A stretch of DNA of 64,000 nucleotides from contig JAYQEA010000005.1 of assembly GCA_038138625.1 (NCBI GenBank), positions 1 to 64,000 on the forward strand, read 5' to 3'. The notes below the pieces were generated by a model, which did not search any database, was not told the origin of the DNA, and saw nothing but the letters and a program-made list of their open reading frames with translations. This DNA comes from JAQXDR01 sp038138625 (GTDB lineage: Bacteria > Pseudomonadota > Alphaproteobacteria > Rhodobacterales > Rhodobacteraceae). Position numbers and translations under genes: made by a program. The first letter of the stretch is position 1, and every line of letters begins with the position of its first letter. Of this stretch, positions 28,991 through 38,912 are shown one piece after another.

Positions 28991-29008
28991 TGTAAGTTAC
29001 AGTTGACA
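28991..29008. promoter_or_regulatory. PpsR operator 3 (ppaA/bchF)
   Basis: TGTAAGTTACAGTTGACA matches TGT-N12-ACA exactly. It ends 53 bp before the bchF ATG, where it could block the bchF promoter. Confidence 0.75.
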
Positions 29009-29061
29009 CATCGCAATTTTCCTCGATATTCTCAACCAAACCCCTCAGCGTGGAGCAGCAG

Positions 29062-29550
29062 ATGGCGGAGGCGACCGGGACACACGTCCGACAGACACCC
29101 CTGTACACAGACGAACAGTTTTCGCGCCGCAACGAGACTGTATGGACAGCGGTGCAAGGCATATTGGCGCCGCTTCAATTTCTGGCTTTCCTCGTGTCTT
29201 TGGTTTTGGTTGTCCGCTACATGACGACTGGCGTCGGGTATGAGGTTGCAACAGCCTCAATTCTGATCAAGACCGGTCTGCTATACACGATCATGCTGAC
29301 AGGCGCGATTTGGGAAAAAATCGTTTTTGGACAGTATCTTTTTGCTCCGGCTTTCTTTTGGGAAGACCTCGTCAGCTTTGCTGTAATCGGATTGCACACG
29401 GCCTATGTCTTGATGCTTTGGCAGGGCACATTCACCAGCGATACGCTCATTTGGACGGCGCTGGCGGCCTATGCAGTCTACGTTATCAACGCAGGGCAGT
29501 TTCTGTGGAAACTGCGCCTTGCACGTCGTGATGCGGAGCATCGGATATGA
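29062..29550 (+). CDS. bchF: 3-vinyl bacteriochlorophyllide hydratase
   Basis: Hydrates the C3 vinyl group of chlorophyllide/bacteriochlorophyllide a to 3-hydroxyethyl. 162 residues with two to four hydrophobic segments (FLAFLVSLVLVVRYM, GLLYTIMLTGAIWEKIVFGQY, SFAVIGLHTAYVLML), matching the small membrane BchF family, including the conserved FFWEDLVSF. I use the ATG at 29062, which has GGAG 6 bp upstream; a GTG at 29050 is possible. First gene of the long plus-strand operon, overlapping bchN by 4 bp. Confidence 0.94.
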   Translation: MAEATGTHVRQTPLYTDEQFSRRNETVWTAVQGILAPLQFLAFLVSLVLVVRYMTTGVGYEVATASILIKTGLLYTIMLTGAIWEKIVFGQYLFAPAFFWEDLVSFAVIGLHTAYVLMLWQGTFTSDTLIWTALAAYAVYVINAGQFLWKLRLARRDAEHRI

Positions 29551-30821
29551 CGCAGACAAATTTAACAGCCGGATCTTGTGCCGATACTCCGGTACTGCGT
29601 CAACGCGGACAGCACGAGGTGTTTTGCGGGTTGACCTCGATTATCTGGTTGCATCGCAAAATGCCTGATGCCTTCTTTTTGGTCATTGGATCCCGCACAT
29701 GTGCACATCTTTTGCAAAGTGCTGCTGGTGTGATGATCTTTGCAGAGCCGCGTTTTGGCACGGCAATACTTGAAGAGACCGATCTTGCGGGTATGGCCGA
29801 CGCGCAGGTCGAAATTGACAAACAAGTAGAGCGGTTGCTGGCGCGCAGGTCAGATATAAAACGTTTATTTCTTGTCGCCTCTTGTCCGTCCGAAGTTATA
29901 AAGCTTGATTTGGACACGGCCGCCGAACGCCTGAGCCGAATACATGCGCCAAAAGTCCGCGTGCATGCCTTTTCCGGATCCGGAATTGAAACGACGTTTA
30001 CACAAGGCGAGGACAGTTGCCTTGCGGCGATGGCGGCAGACCTGCCCGCTGGTTCGGACCACAAGCTGCTGGTTGTTGGTGCGCTGCCCGATGTAGTCCA
30101 AGACCAGATGCTGGACCTGCTGCAACGGATCGGGGTCCCGAATGTGATGGTCCTGCCACACGCTGATTCAAACAATCCGCCAACGATTGGAAAAAATACC
30201 AAGGTTGCATTGGTCCAGCCCTTTTTGGGTGAAACAGCCACTGCACTCGAGCGGGCGGGTGCCGACCGTATACTTGCGCCTTTTCCCTTTGGTGAACAGG
30301 GGACCACCGCGTGGTTAACTGCTGTGGCCGAAGCCTTTGGCATTTCTGCCCGGCATGTTCTGAGTGTCACCGAATCCGCACGCAACAGGGCGCGCCATGC
30401 GGTCGCCAAAGAAGCCGAAGCCCTCACAGGGCGAACCGTTTTCTTTTTTCCAGACAGCCAGCTGGAAATCCCCTTGGCGCGGTTTCTGACAACAGAATGT
30501 GGGATGACCGCTCTGGAAATCGGATCACCATACCTCGATCGCCGCCTCATGGCGCCCGATCTGGCTGAAATCCCTCAGGGGCCGGTTATCTCCGAAGGAC
30601 AGGATGTCGAAAAACAACTTGATCGTGCGCGCGCGGCCAAAGCGGATTTGACTGTCTGCGGGTTGGGTCTTGCCAACCCGCTGGAGGCAGAGGGCATGAC
30701 AACCAAATGGGCAATCGAGCTGGTCTTTTCTCCGGTGCATTTCTACGAACAGGCCGGTGATCTGGCGGGTTTGTTTGCGCGCCCGTTAAGACGGCGCGCC
30801 TTGCTAGAGGTCGACGCATGA
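29547..30821 (+). CDS. bchN: Light-independent protochlorophyllide reductase subunit N
   Basis: NifD-like subunit of the dark-operative protochlorophyllide oxidoreductase, which reduces ring D with electrons from the BchL Fe protein. 424 residues; Cys27, Cys52 (TCAHL) and Cys113 (ASCPSEV) are the three cysteines that hold the catalytic [4Fe-4S] cluster together with Asp36 of BchB. Coupled to bchF and bchB by 4-bp overlaps. Confidence 0.97.
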   Translation: MTQTNLTAGSCADTPVLRQRGQHEVFCGLTSIIWLHRKMPDAFFLVIGSRTCAHLLQSAAGVMIFAEPRFGTAILEETDLAGMADAQVEIDKQVERLLARRSDIKRLFLVASCPSEVIKLDLDTAAERLSRIHAPKVRVHAFSGSGIETTFTQGEDSCLAAMAADLPAGSDHKLLVVGALPDVVQDQMLDLLQRIGVPNVMVLPHADSNNPPTIGKNTKVALVQPFLGETATALERAGADRILAPFPFGEQGTTAWLTAVAEAFGISARHVLSVTESARNRARHAVAKEAEALTGRTVFFFPDSQLEIPLARFLTTECGMTALEIGSPYLDRRLMAPDLAEIPQGPVISEGQDVEKQLDRARAAKADLTVCGLGLANPLEAEGMTTKWAIELVFSPVHFYEQAGDLAGLFARPLRRRALLEVDA

Positions 30822-32338
30822 AACTGTCAGTTTGGACCTACGAAGGCCCCCCCCATGTGGGGGCCATGCGCGTCGCAACAGCGATGAAGGGTCTGCATTT
30901 TGTGCTACACGCGCCACAGGGCGACACATATGCCGATCTTTTGTTCACAATGATCGAAAGGCGTAACCACCGGCCACCAGTGACCTACACGACATTTCAA
31001 GCGCGCGATCTCGGATCTGATACAGCGCGGCTTTTTCGTGAAAGCTGCCGGTCTGCATATGACCGGTTCAAGCCCGAGGCCTTATTGATCGGAGCGTCCT
31101 GTACAGCGGAACTCATTCAGGATGATCCCGGTGGGCTGGGTGCTGCCATGGGGCTACCAATTCCTGTCATTCCCGTTGAATTGCCATCTTACCAGCGCAA
31201 AGAAAACTTTGGCGCTGACGAGACATTCTTTCAAATCACCCGGGCCTTGGCCAAGCCCCTGCCCCGCACAAAGGCTTTAAGTGCCAATTTGATCGGTCCC
31301 ACAGCGCTTGGCTTCCGGCATCGCGATGACATCACCGAAGTGGCGGCCTTGCTGGAAGAGATGGGGATCACGGTCAATGTCGTGGCGCCTTATGACGCCA
31401 CACCGAGCGATATCGCGCGTTTGGGGGCCGCACATTTCAATGTGCTGATGTATCCCGAAACAGGCGAGACAGCCTGTCGTTGGCTTGAACGCACATTTGA
31501 TCAGCCCTTTACCAAAGTGGTGCCGATCGGTGTGGGGGCGACGCGGGATTTTGTCAAAGAGGTGGCCGACATCTGCGGAATAACGGCCAGACTTGATACC
31601 TCCAGACTGCGATTGCCGTGGTACAGTGCCAGTGTCGACAGCACCTATCTGACCGGTAAACGTGTTTTTGTTTTTGGGGATGGATCGCATGTCATTACCG
31701 CTGCGCGCATCGCAAAATCCGAAATGGGTTTCGAGGTCGCAGGGATTGGGTGTTACAATCGTGAAATGGCGCGCCCGGTCCGGGCCATGGCAAAAGAACT
31801 TGGACTAGAGGCGCTGATCACCGACGATTATCTGGATGTTGAAGCGGCTATCTCAGAGGCCGCTCCGGAACTGATTCTCGGCACACAAATGGAACGTCAC
31901 ATCGGCAAACGCCTCGGTATCCCCTGCGCCGTCATTTCCAGCCCTGTCCACGTTCAGGATTTCCCGGCGCGCTATGCGCCACAAATGGGCATCGAAGGGG
32001 CAAATGTCATTTTCGACACTTGGGTTCATCCGTTGGTCATGGGACTGGAAGAACATCTCTTGGCGATGTTCCGCGAAGATCCCGAATTTCACGATGCAGC
32101 GGGTCCCAGTCATCACGGCCATTCGGCCCCCCTGCCCCCAGTCGAAGAAGCTCCAAAACCCCAAGTCGCCAGCGGCGATGTCATCTGGCTGGAAAGTGCA
32201 CAAAAAGAGCTTCGCAAAATTCCAATTTTTGTGCGTGGCAAAGCCCGTCGAAATACCGAAGCGTTCGCTGCGTCACAGGGGGCACACGAGATCTCGGTAG
32301 AGCTGCTTTACGAAGCAAAGGCCTACTATGCGCGATGA
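30818..32338 (+). CDS. bchB: Light-independent protochlorophyllide reductase subunit B
   Basis: NifK-like partner of BchN in the (BchN-BchB)2 catalytic component. 506 residues. Asp36 in HAPQGD supplies the unusual aspartate ligand of the [4Fe-4S] cluster; GASCTAELIQDDPGG and the NifK-like core follow. A His/Pro-rich linker (around HHGHSAPLPP, near residue 430) leads to the C-terminal proto-chlorophyllide reductase domain (LRKIPIFVRGKARRNTE). It overlaps bchH by 11 bp. Confidence 0.97.
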   Translation: MKLSVWTYEGPPHVGAMRVATAMKGLHFVLHAPQGDTYADLLFTMIERRNHRPPVTYTTFQARDLGSDTARLFRESCRSAYDRFKPEALLIGASCTAELIQDDPGGLGAAMGLPIPVIPVELPSYQRKENFGADETFFQITRALAKPLPRTKALSANLIGPTALGFRHRDDITEVAALLEEMGITVNVVAPYDATPSDIARLGAAHFNVLMYPETGETACRWLERTFDQPFTKVVPIGVGATRDFVKEVADICGITARLDTSRLRLPWYSASVDSTYLTGKRVFVFGDGSHVITAARIAKSEMGFEVAGIGCYNREMARPVRAMAKELGLEALITDDYLDVEAAISEAAPELILGTQMERHIGKRLGIPCAVISSPVHVQDFPARYAPQMGIEGANVIFDTWVHPLVMGLEEHLLAMFREDPEFHDAAGPSHHGHSAPLPPVEEAPKPQVASGDVIWLESAQKELRKIPIFVRGKARRNTEAFAASQGAHEISVELLYEAKAYYAR

Positions 32339-35300
32339 CATGATGATATCATCCGCTTACCGGGTTGTTATCATGACCTTGGATGCGCATGCGGCGGGTC
32401 CTTGTCAGCGCGCACTCTTGCGGCTGCGGCGGGATTTTCCCGATGTTACTTTAGAAGTATATGCCGCAGCGGAATGGACCGAAAACCCTGCCGCATTTCG
32501 TCAAGCCGAAGCAGCGGTCGCGCGCGCCGATATCGTTATATCGACGCTGCTATTTCTGGATGAACATGTCTCTGCGATTTTACCGGCGTTAAAAGCACGG
32601 CGGGATGACTGCGACGCGATGGTGTGCATGATAGCCGATGCACAAATTGTCAGATTAACCCGTATGGGTGGTCTGGACATGTCAAAGCCTTCGGGTGCCT
32701 TTAAGAAATTTTTAGGTCGGTTAAGAGGTTCGTCAAAGCCATCTTCGGAAGATGGCGCGCGCAAGATGCGACTGCTGCGGCGTCTGCCCCGTATTCTCAA
32801 GTATCTGCCAGGAACCGCACAGGATTTGCGCGCGTGGTTTCTGTGCATGCAGTACTGGTTGGGCAGTTCTGATGACAATATGGAAGCGATGGTGCGCTTT
32901 TTGTTGGGGCGGTATTCAGAGCGTTCCGAATGGTCGGGTGCAGAAGCTGCGGCCCCACGCGAATATCCCGAAGTGGGCCTCTACCATCCGGATCTGAAAG
33001 ATCGGATCACAACCAATGTGTCAGACCTGCCAAAATCACGCGGCGCCAAAGGCACTGTCGGAATTTTAATGATGCGGTCCTATGTGCTAAGCAGTGATTG
33101 TGCACATTATGACGCCGTGATCCGCGCGTTAGAATCTCGGGGTGTGGATGTTATTCCGGCCTTTGCCGGTGGGTTGGACGGACGCCCCGCGCTTGAGGCA
33201 TTTTTCAAAAATGGCAAAAACCGGCAGGTGGATGCCATCCTGTCCCTGACGGGCTTTTCGCTCGTGGGCGGTCCAGCTTATAACGACAGTGCCGAAGCCG
33301 TCAGGGTTCTAGCGGACTTTGATGTGCCCTATATCTCTGCCCACCCGCTTGAATTTCAGACTTTGGGTCAATGGGCAGGTTCAAAGCAGGGACTTGGTCC
33401 AATTGAGACCACTATGCTGGTGGCCCTTCCCGAACTGGATGGTGCCAGCCAGCCTAGCGTGTTTGCCGGTCGCCATGATGATCAGATCTGTCAGGGCTGC
33501 GCGCGCCATTGCGTCGGAGAGGGGTCTCGCGCGATGGCCCCATGTCCGGAACGGGTTGAGATCCTTGCTGACCGGTTGACAAAGCAGGTGGCTTTACGTC
33601 GCTCAAAGGTTTTCGACCGCCGTGTTGGGATTGTTCTGTTCGGGTTTCCACCGAATGCCGGTGCCGCGGGTACTGCCGCTTATTTGGATGTCTTTGCGTC
33701 CCTTCTGAATACCTTGCGCGAGATGGAAAAGGACGGCTACGATGTGACGCCCCCCAAAGATATCGCCGCCCTGCGGGAGGCCGTTCTAGGCGGTAGCGCC
33801 AAGACATATGGTCAAGAGGCGAATGTCGCACATCATGTATCGGCCGAAGATATCGTGTCTCAAACACCATGGTTGCCCGAGATCGAAGCGTCATGGGGCC
33901 CCGCACCTGGTCGGGTGCAATCCGACGGACGCGGCGTCTACATCCTTGGGGCGCATTTTGGAAAGGTTTTCGTCGGCCTACAGCCCGGTTTTGGCTACGA
34001 AGGCGATCCAATGCGGCTTTTGTTTGAACATGATCAGGCGCCAACCCATGCCTTTGCACAGTTCTACCTGTGGCTGCGGCATACGTTCAAAGCCGATGTT
34101 TTGCTGCATTTCGGCATGCACGGAGCGCTGGAATTCATGCCGGGCAGACAGGTTGGAATGGGGCCCGGTGACTGGTCTGACCGCTTGATTGCGGATATGC
34201 CAAACGTCTACCTCTATGCCGCCAACAATCCTTCCGAGGCATCGCTGGCAAAGCGGCGTTCGGGCGCAGTGACTGTCAGTCACCTCACGCCACCACTTGC
34301 ACAATCAGGGCTTTATAAGGGCCTGCAAGAACTGAAAGAAAGCCTGACGCGCTGGCGTCAATTGGAACCGGACGACCCCGAGCGCGCAACAATGCTGGAC
34401 CTGATCAAGGAACAGGCCGAGGCCGTTAACATGCTTGGCGCGCCAGAGGATTTGTGGCGACAGCTGCATGAGACAGAAGCAGCATTGATCCCTGATGGGT
34501 TGCACATTGTTGGCGCCGATATCAGCGACAAAGCCAAAGACGCATATGTGTCATTGCATGACCGGGATGCGATGCGCGATCAGGTCTTGCAGGGGCTTGC
34601 ACAGGTCGATGAAGCAAAAGCACTCATGCGTGCTCTCGGTGGTCGCTTCATCGCACCCGTTCCGGGCGGTGATCTGATCCGCAGCCCCGAGATTTTGCCA
34701 ACCGGCCGGAATATCCATGCCTTCGACCCCTTTCGCATGCCAACTGCGCATGCCTGTCGCGAAGGGGCCCGACAGGCTCAATTACTTTTGGACACCCATC
34801 CAAAGTTACCTCGATCCATCGCATTGGTGCTTTGGGGATCTGACAATATCAAATCCGATGGCGGACCGATTGGACAGGCCCTGGCCTTGATGGGCGCACG
34901 TCCAAGATTTGATTCGTTTGGCCGTCTTTGTGGAGCAGAGTTGATCCCGCTTGCCGAGCTTGGCCGGCCGCGGATTGACGTGGTCATGACGCTATCTGGT
35001 ATTTTTCGCGATCTCTTGCCGCTTCAGATCAAGATGCTTGCCGAAGCAGCCTTGCTTGCTGCCGAAGCCGATGAACCGCTGGACCAGAACTTTATTCGCG
35101 CACATGCGCTGGCCAATGCGCGCAAGTTGGGTGTGTCACTGCAAGAGGCCGCCTTGCGTGTCTTTTCCAACGCTCAAGGCGCCTACGGCTCGAACGTTAA
35201 TCAACTGGTCGAACTCTCTGCCTTTTCGGACGAAGACGAACTGGCAGATGCCTACCAAACCCGCAAGGGCTTTTGCTATGGTGTAGATGGTAAGGCGAAA

Positions 35301-35876
35301 CCAGGCGCCTCCCTGTTGGCGCAAGCGCTTTCAGAGGTCGAGATTGCCTATCAAAACCTCGAGTCCATCGAATTGGGCGTGACCACGGTGGACCACTACT
35401 TTGACACCCTTGGCGGTGTTGCCCGTGCTGTCCGGCGCGCGCGCGGAGTTGAGGCCGAAGTCTACATTGGCGATCAAACACGGGGCGGCGCAAAAGTGCG
35501 CAGGCTGTCTGATCAGGTCGCCCTCGAAGCACGAAGCCGCGCATTAAACCCAAAGTTCTACGAAGGCCTGTTGCAACACGGCGCCGAGGGTGTGCGCCAG
35601 ATCGAAGCGCATGTGACAAACACCATGGGGTGGTCGGCAACAACCGGAAAAGTTGAACCTTGGGTGTATCAACGTTTGTCCGAAACATTTGTTTTGGATG
35701 ATGTCATGCGTCAACGCTTGGCAGATCTAAATCCTGTGGCTTCATCGCGGATGGCCAACCGTCTGCTTGAGGCGTCAGATCGCGCATATTGGGCGCCTGA
35801 TGCCGACACACTCGCAGCCTTACAAGACGCAGCAGACTCGCTCGAAGACCAGATGGAAGGAGTTTCTGCAGAATGA
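32328..35876 (+). CDS. bchH: Magnesium chelatase subunit H
   Basis: Porphyrin-binding 1182-residue subunit of magnesium chelatase, which inserts Mg2+ into protoporphyrin IX together with BchI and BchD. Full length for the family; starts MRDD followed by YRVVIMTLDAHAAGP, and carries the characteristic FGPALEF-type region as HFGMHGALEFMPGRQVGMGPGDW (in part HGALEFMPGRQVG) near residue 605 and the C-terminal GMSATTG-type end as NTMGWSATTGKVEPWVYQ. ATP-dependent cobaltochelatase CobN is the related alternative, but the context settles it. Confidence 0.97.
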   Translation: MRDDMMISSAYRVVIMTLDAHAAGPCQRALLRLRRDFPDVTLEVYAAAEWTENPAAFRQAEAAVARADIVISTLLFLDEHVSAILPALKARRDDCDAMVCMIADAQIVRLTRMGGLDMSKPSGAFKKFLGRLRGSSKPSSEDGARKMRLLRRLPRILKYLPGTAQDLRAWFLCMQYWLGSSDDNMEAMVRFLLGRYSERSEWSGAEAAAPREYPEVGLYHPDLKDRITTNVSDLPKSRGAKGTVGILMMRSYVLSSDCAHYDAVIRALESRGVDVIPAFAGGLDGRPALEAFFKNGKNRQVDAILSLTGFSLVGGPAYNDSAEAVRVLADFDVPYISAHPLEFQTLGQWAGSKQGLGPIETTMLVALPELDGASQPSVFAGRHDDQICQGCARHCVGEGSRAMAPCPERVEILADRLTKQVALRRSKVFDRRVGIVLFGFPPNAGAAGTAAYLDVFASLLNTLREMEKDGYDVTPPKDIAALREAVLGGSAKTYGQEANVAHHVSAEDIVSQTPWLPEIEASWGPAPGRVQSDGRGVYILGAHFGKVFVGLQPGFGYEGDPMRLLFEHDQAPTHAFAQFYLWLRHTFKADVLLHFGMHGALEFMPGRQVGMGPGDWSDRLIADMPNVYLYAANNPSEASLAKRRSGAVTVSHLTPPLAQSGLYKGLQELKESLTRWRQLEPDDPERATMLDLIKEQAEAVNMLGAPEDLWRQLHETEAALIPDGLHIVGADISDKAKDAYVSLHDRDAMRDQVLQGLAQVDEAKALMRALGGRFIAPVPGGDLIRSPEILPTGRNIHAFDPFRMPTAHACREGARQAQLLLDTHPKLPRSIALVLWGSDNIKSDGGPIGQALALMGARPRFDSFGRLCGAELIPLAELGRPRIDVVMTLSGIFRDLLPLQIKMLAEAALLAAEADEPLDQNFIRAHALANARKLGVSLQEAALRVFSNAQGAYGSNVNQLVELSAFSDEDELADAYQTRKGFCYGVDGKAKPGASLLAQALSEVEIAYQNLESIELGVTTVDHYFDTLGGVARAVRRARGVEAEVYIGDQTRGGAKVRRLSDQVALEARSRALNPKFYEGLLQHGAEGVRQIEAHVTNTMGWSATTGKVEPWVYQRLSETFVLDDVMRQRLADLNPVASSRMANRLLEASDRAYWAPDADTLAALQDAADSLEDQMEGVSAE

Positions 35877-35910
35877 ACACTCATCAAGCTTTACACCCGG
35901 AGGTGACGAC

Positions 35911-36810
35911 ATGAGCCCACTCGACAAGGGAATTCCCCTGCTCAAGGGACAGGACGGTGAGGGTTCGGTCCAAGTGCATCAGGATCCATCCTCGCAGATT
36001 CAAGGCGCCAAGGTGTTTTCCGTCTACGGCAAAGGCGGAATTGGAAAATCTACCACATCGTCCAACCTGTCAGCTGCGTTTGCAAAACTTGGCAAAAGGG
36101 TTTTGCAGATTGGCTGTGATCCAAAGCATGACAGCACATTCACGCTGACAGGCACATTGGTTCCAACAGTCATCGACATCCTAAAAGAGGTCGATTTTCA
36201 CCCAGAAGAACTACGCGCAGAAGATTTCGTCTTTGAAGGATGGGGTGGCGTAAAATGCGTGGAGGCCGGTGGCCCCCCCGCTGGAACAGGATGCGGCGGA
36301 TATGTAGTTGGACAAACCGTCAAATTGCTAAAACAGCATCACATGTTGGAAGACACAGATGTTGTGATTTTTGACGTTCTGGGCGATGTCGTTTGCGGAG
36401 GTTTTGCCGCCCCCTTACAGCACGCGGACCGCGCGCTTATCGTGACTGCAAATGATTTTGACAGCATCTACGCGATGAACCGGATTATCGCGGCTGTTCA
36501 GGCCAAATCTGCAAATTACAAGGTGCGTCTGGCCGGATGCATTGCAAACCGGTCGCGCGAGACAAACGAAGTCGACCGCTTCTGCGATCGGGTCGGGTTT
36601 TCAAGGATCGGGCACATGCCGGATGTAGATGCGCTGCGGCGGTCACGTCTGAAAAAGATGACCCTGTTTGAAATGCCTGACGAGGAAGATGTTTTGGTCT
36701 GCCGCGCTGAATATTTGCGGCTTGCACAGACGCTTTGGAATGGAACAGAGCCACAAACGCCTGCGCCACTTCCTGATCGCGAAATTTTCGAGCTTTTGGG
36801 ATTCGATTGA
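35911..36810 (+). CDS. bchL: Light-independent protochlorophyllide reductase iron-sulfur ATP-binding protein
   Basis: NifH-like homodimeric ATPase that feeds electrons to BchNB. 299 residues from the ATG at 35911, which has a strong ribosome site (CCGGAGGTG). P-loop YGKGGIGKST at residues 39-48, switch regions, and the two cysteines bridging the dimer's [4Fe-4S] cluster, Cys128 (GTGCGGYV) and Cys162 (DVVCGGFA). The frame stays open upstream into bchH, but the family start and ribosome site fix the beginning. Overlaps bchM by 4 bp. Confidence 0.97.
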   Translation: MSPLDKGIPLLKGQDGEGSVQVHQDPSSQIQGAKVFSVYGKGGIGKSTTSSNLSAAFAKLGKRVLQIGCDPKHDSTFTLTGTLVPTVIDILKEVDFHPEELRAEDFVFEGWGGVKCVEAGGPPAGTGCGGYVVGQTVKLLKQHHMLEDTDVVIFDVLGDVVCGGFAAPLQHADRALIVTANDFDSIYAMNRIIAAVQAKSANYKVRLAGCIANRSRETNEVDRFCDRVGFSRIGHMPDVDALRRSRLKKMTLFEMPDEEDVLVCRAEYLRLAQTLWNGTEPQTPAPLPDREIFELLGFD

Positions 36811-37475
36811 TGGACTACCAGCGCACTCTCAGCCGTGTTGAAACCTATTTTGACGAAAGCGCAACCGAAGTTTGGGCCCGCCTGACATCGGATGCGCCTG
36901 TGTCCAAGATACGCCAGACCGTGCGCGCTGGCCGCGAAAATATGCGACTGCATCTGCTGTCCCATGTTCAAAAAGACGTCAAAGGCCTGCGCATACTTGA
37001 TGCGGGATGTGGCACGGGGCAGCTGGCAATAGACCTCGCCCAAAAAGGAGCCGATGTAACAGCAATCGATATTTCTCCGGCATTGGTGGACATCGCACAA
37101 TCGCGAACGCCAGCAAATCTGGCTGGAAAAATCGACTTTCAAAGCGGTGACCTGCGCAATGTTCAGGGAACCTTCGACACGATTATCGCAATGGACAGTC
37201 TGATCTATTACCAGCAATCAGATCTTCTTGATGTGCTTGATCGTTTGGGATCAATTTCTGATCAGGTGCTGTTCACTGTGGCCCCGCGCACACCGCTGCT
37301 GTGGCTGATGTGGCAAACTGGCAAGATGTTTCCGCGCGAGGATCGGTCGCCGGTGATGACGCCCCATGCCCCGGACCGCCTGATCCGATCATGGAACGGC
37401 GCTGGAAAAATATCCGATTTGGGACGGATTTCGCAAATGTTCTACATCTCGCATGCGATGGAAATCAAAAAATGA
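36807..37475 (+). CDS. bchM: Magnesium protoporphyrin IX methyltransferase
   Basis: SAM-dependent enzyme methylating the C13 propionate of Mg-protoporphyrin IX. 222 residues with SAM motif I ILDAGCGTGQLAIDLA near residue 64 and the C-terminal MEIKK typical of BchM. Its N-terminal helix YQRTLSRVETYFDESATEVW (in part) is the family signature. The stop overlaps the lhaA start by ATGA. Confidence 0.96.
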   Translation: MMDYQRTLSRVETYFDESATEVWARLTSDAPVSKIRQTVRAGRENMRLHLLSHVQKDVKGLRILDAGCGTGQLAIDLAQKGADVTAIDISPALVDIAQSRTPANLAGKIDFQSGDLRNVQGTFDTIIAMDSLIYYQQSDLLDVLDRLGSISDQVLFTVAPRTPLLWLMWQTGKMFPREDRSPVMTPHAPDRLIRSWNGAGKISDLGRISQMFYISHAMEIKK

Positions 37476-38887
37476 GTTCCGTTCGTCGCATATCGGCACG
37501 ACTTTTGCCGTTTGCGGATGCCGCAAGCGATCAGCTGCCTTTAGGCAAGCTGATACGCCTGTCGTTGTTTCAGGTCTCGGTTGGCATGGCGACAGTCATG
37601 TTATTGGGCACATTGAACCGGGTTATGATTGTCGAACTAAGCGTGCCAGCTCTGGTTGTTGCCGCCATGATCGCTTTGCCGGTCCTGAGCGCTCCCTTCC
37701 GCACGTTGCTGGGGTTTCGCTCTGACACCTATCGCAGTGCACTTGGATGGCGTCGTGTGCCCTATCTATGGTTTGGGTAGCTTTGGCAAATGGGTGGTTT
37801 GGCGATTATGCCCTTTGCCCTTTTGGTGTTGTCGGGCGACACAGTTCACGACATTCCTTTTGCGGGCGAAGTTTTGGCTGGGCTGGCGTTTTTGATGACC
37901 GGTCTTGGTATCCATATGACACAAACAGCCGGTCTCGCACTGGCGTGTGATTTGGCCACCGAGCAGACCCGACCAAAGGTGGTTGCGCTTTTATATGTCA
38001 TGCTGCTTTTGGGCATGGGGGGATCGGCCCTTATAATCGGCGCGTTACTTGCAGATTTTTCAAGCCTCAGGCTGATCCGCGTGGTTCAGGGCGCAGCTCT
38101 CGCCGGGCTTGTGCTCAATCTGATCGCTTTATGGAAGCAAGAAAGCGTGCGCCCCATGACACAGGCTGCCAGAGCAGCCCCAAGACCCAGATTTCGCGAT
38201 GCTTGGTCTGACTTTTCCCGAGGCGGCGATGCGGGCCGGCTTTTGATTGTCGTCTTTTTAGGTACGATGGCTTTCAACATGCAGGATGTTCTTCTTGAAC
38301 CTTATGGGGGGGAAATCCTAGGTCTTTCGGTGTCATCCACAACACTTTTAACTGCCATGTGGGCCGCTGGCGCGTTGATTGGCTACGCGCTTTCAGCACG
38401 TGTTCTGGATAAAGGTTTTGAAGTTGTCAGATTGGGTGCCTGGGGTCTTGTTGCGGGATTGATCGCATTTTCGCTAGTGATTTTTGCGGCGCCCATGCAG
38501 TCAACAGCGCTGTTTTTTGCCGGTACTGGGTTAATCGGCTTTGGTGGCGGCCTATTCGCTGTCAGCACGCTTTTGCACGCGATGACACTCCCGATAGAGA
38601 CCACCGTCGGACGTGGTTTGGCCTTGGGTGCATGGGGCGCCGCGCAAGCCACCGCAGCCGGTGTGGCAATCGCCTTGGGCGGAGGTCTGCGAGATCTGGT
38701 ATCACACTGGGCGATGTCCGGTGCTTTGGGGCCGGCGCTTGTCTCACCATCGACCGGTTATTCCTTTGTTTACCATGCAGAGATCGGCCTGATCTTTGCA
38801 ACACTCGCGGTGCTGGGTCCCTTGGCCACGCGACGCACCAATACACGTACGGCAGTTCCCCACGGATTGCCGGATTTCCCAACATGA
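37472..38887 (+). pseudogene. lhaA: LhaA light-harvesting 1 assembly protein, interrupted by an in-frame amber codon
   Basis: Member of the PucC family of major-facilitator-like membrane proteins, needed for LH1 assembly. The frame from 37472 to 38887 has 472 codons, the normal length, but codon 103 (37778-37780) is TAG: RRVPYLWFG-stop-LWQMGGLAIMPF. Relatives have Ser or Thr here, so TCG to TAG is a single-base change. Everything after the stop stays in the same frame and keeps family features (LALACDLATEQTRPKV, QDVLLEPYGG, GLALGAWGAAQATAAG, SFVYHAEIGLIFATL). There is an ATG 4 codons after the TAG but no clear ribosome site. If real, it yields a 102-residue fragment; a sequencing error is equally possible. 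Sits between bchM and puhA as usual. Confidence 0.9.
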
Positions 38888-38912
38888 TCCAGACAATGAA
38901 AAGGACATCAGC

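Larger units (their letters stand above)
28739..29061. promoter_or_regulatory. Divergent ppaA/bchF control region
   Basis: An AT-rich region of 323 bp carrying three perfect TGT-N12-ACA palindromes (28843-28860, 28906-28923, 28991-29008). It must hold promoters for the ppaA-ppsR operon and the long bchF-to-cycA operon. Confidence 0.75.

Noticed and set aside
35767..35910. N-terminal extension of bchL into bchH
   Set aside because: The family start MSPLDKGIPLL has a strong ribosome site at 35898-35906; the extension is bchH in another frame.
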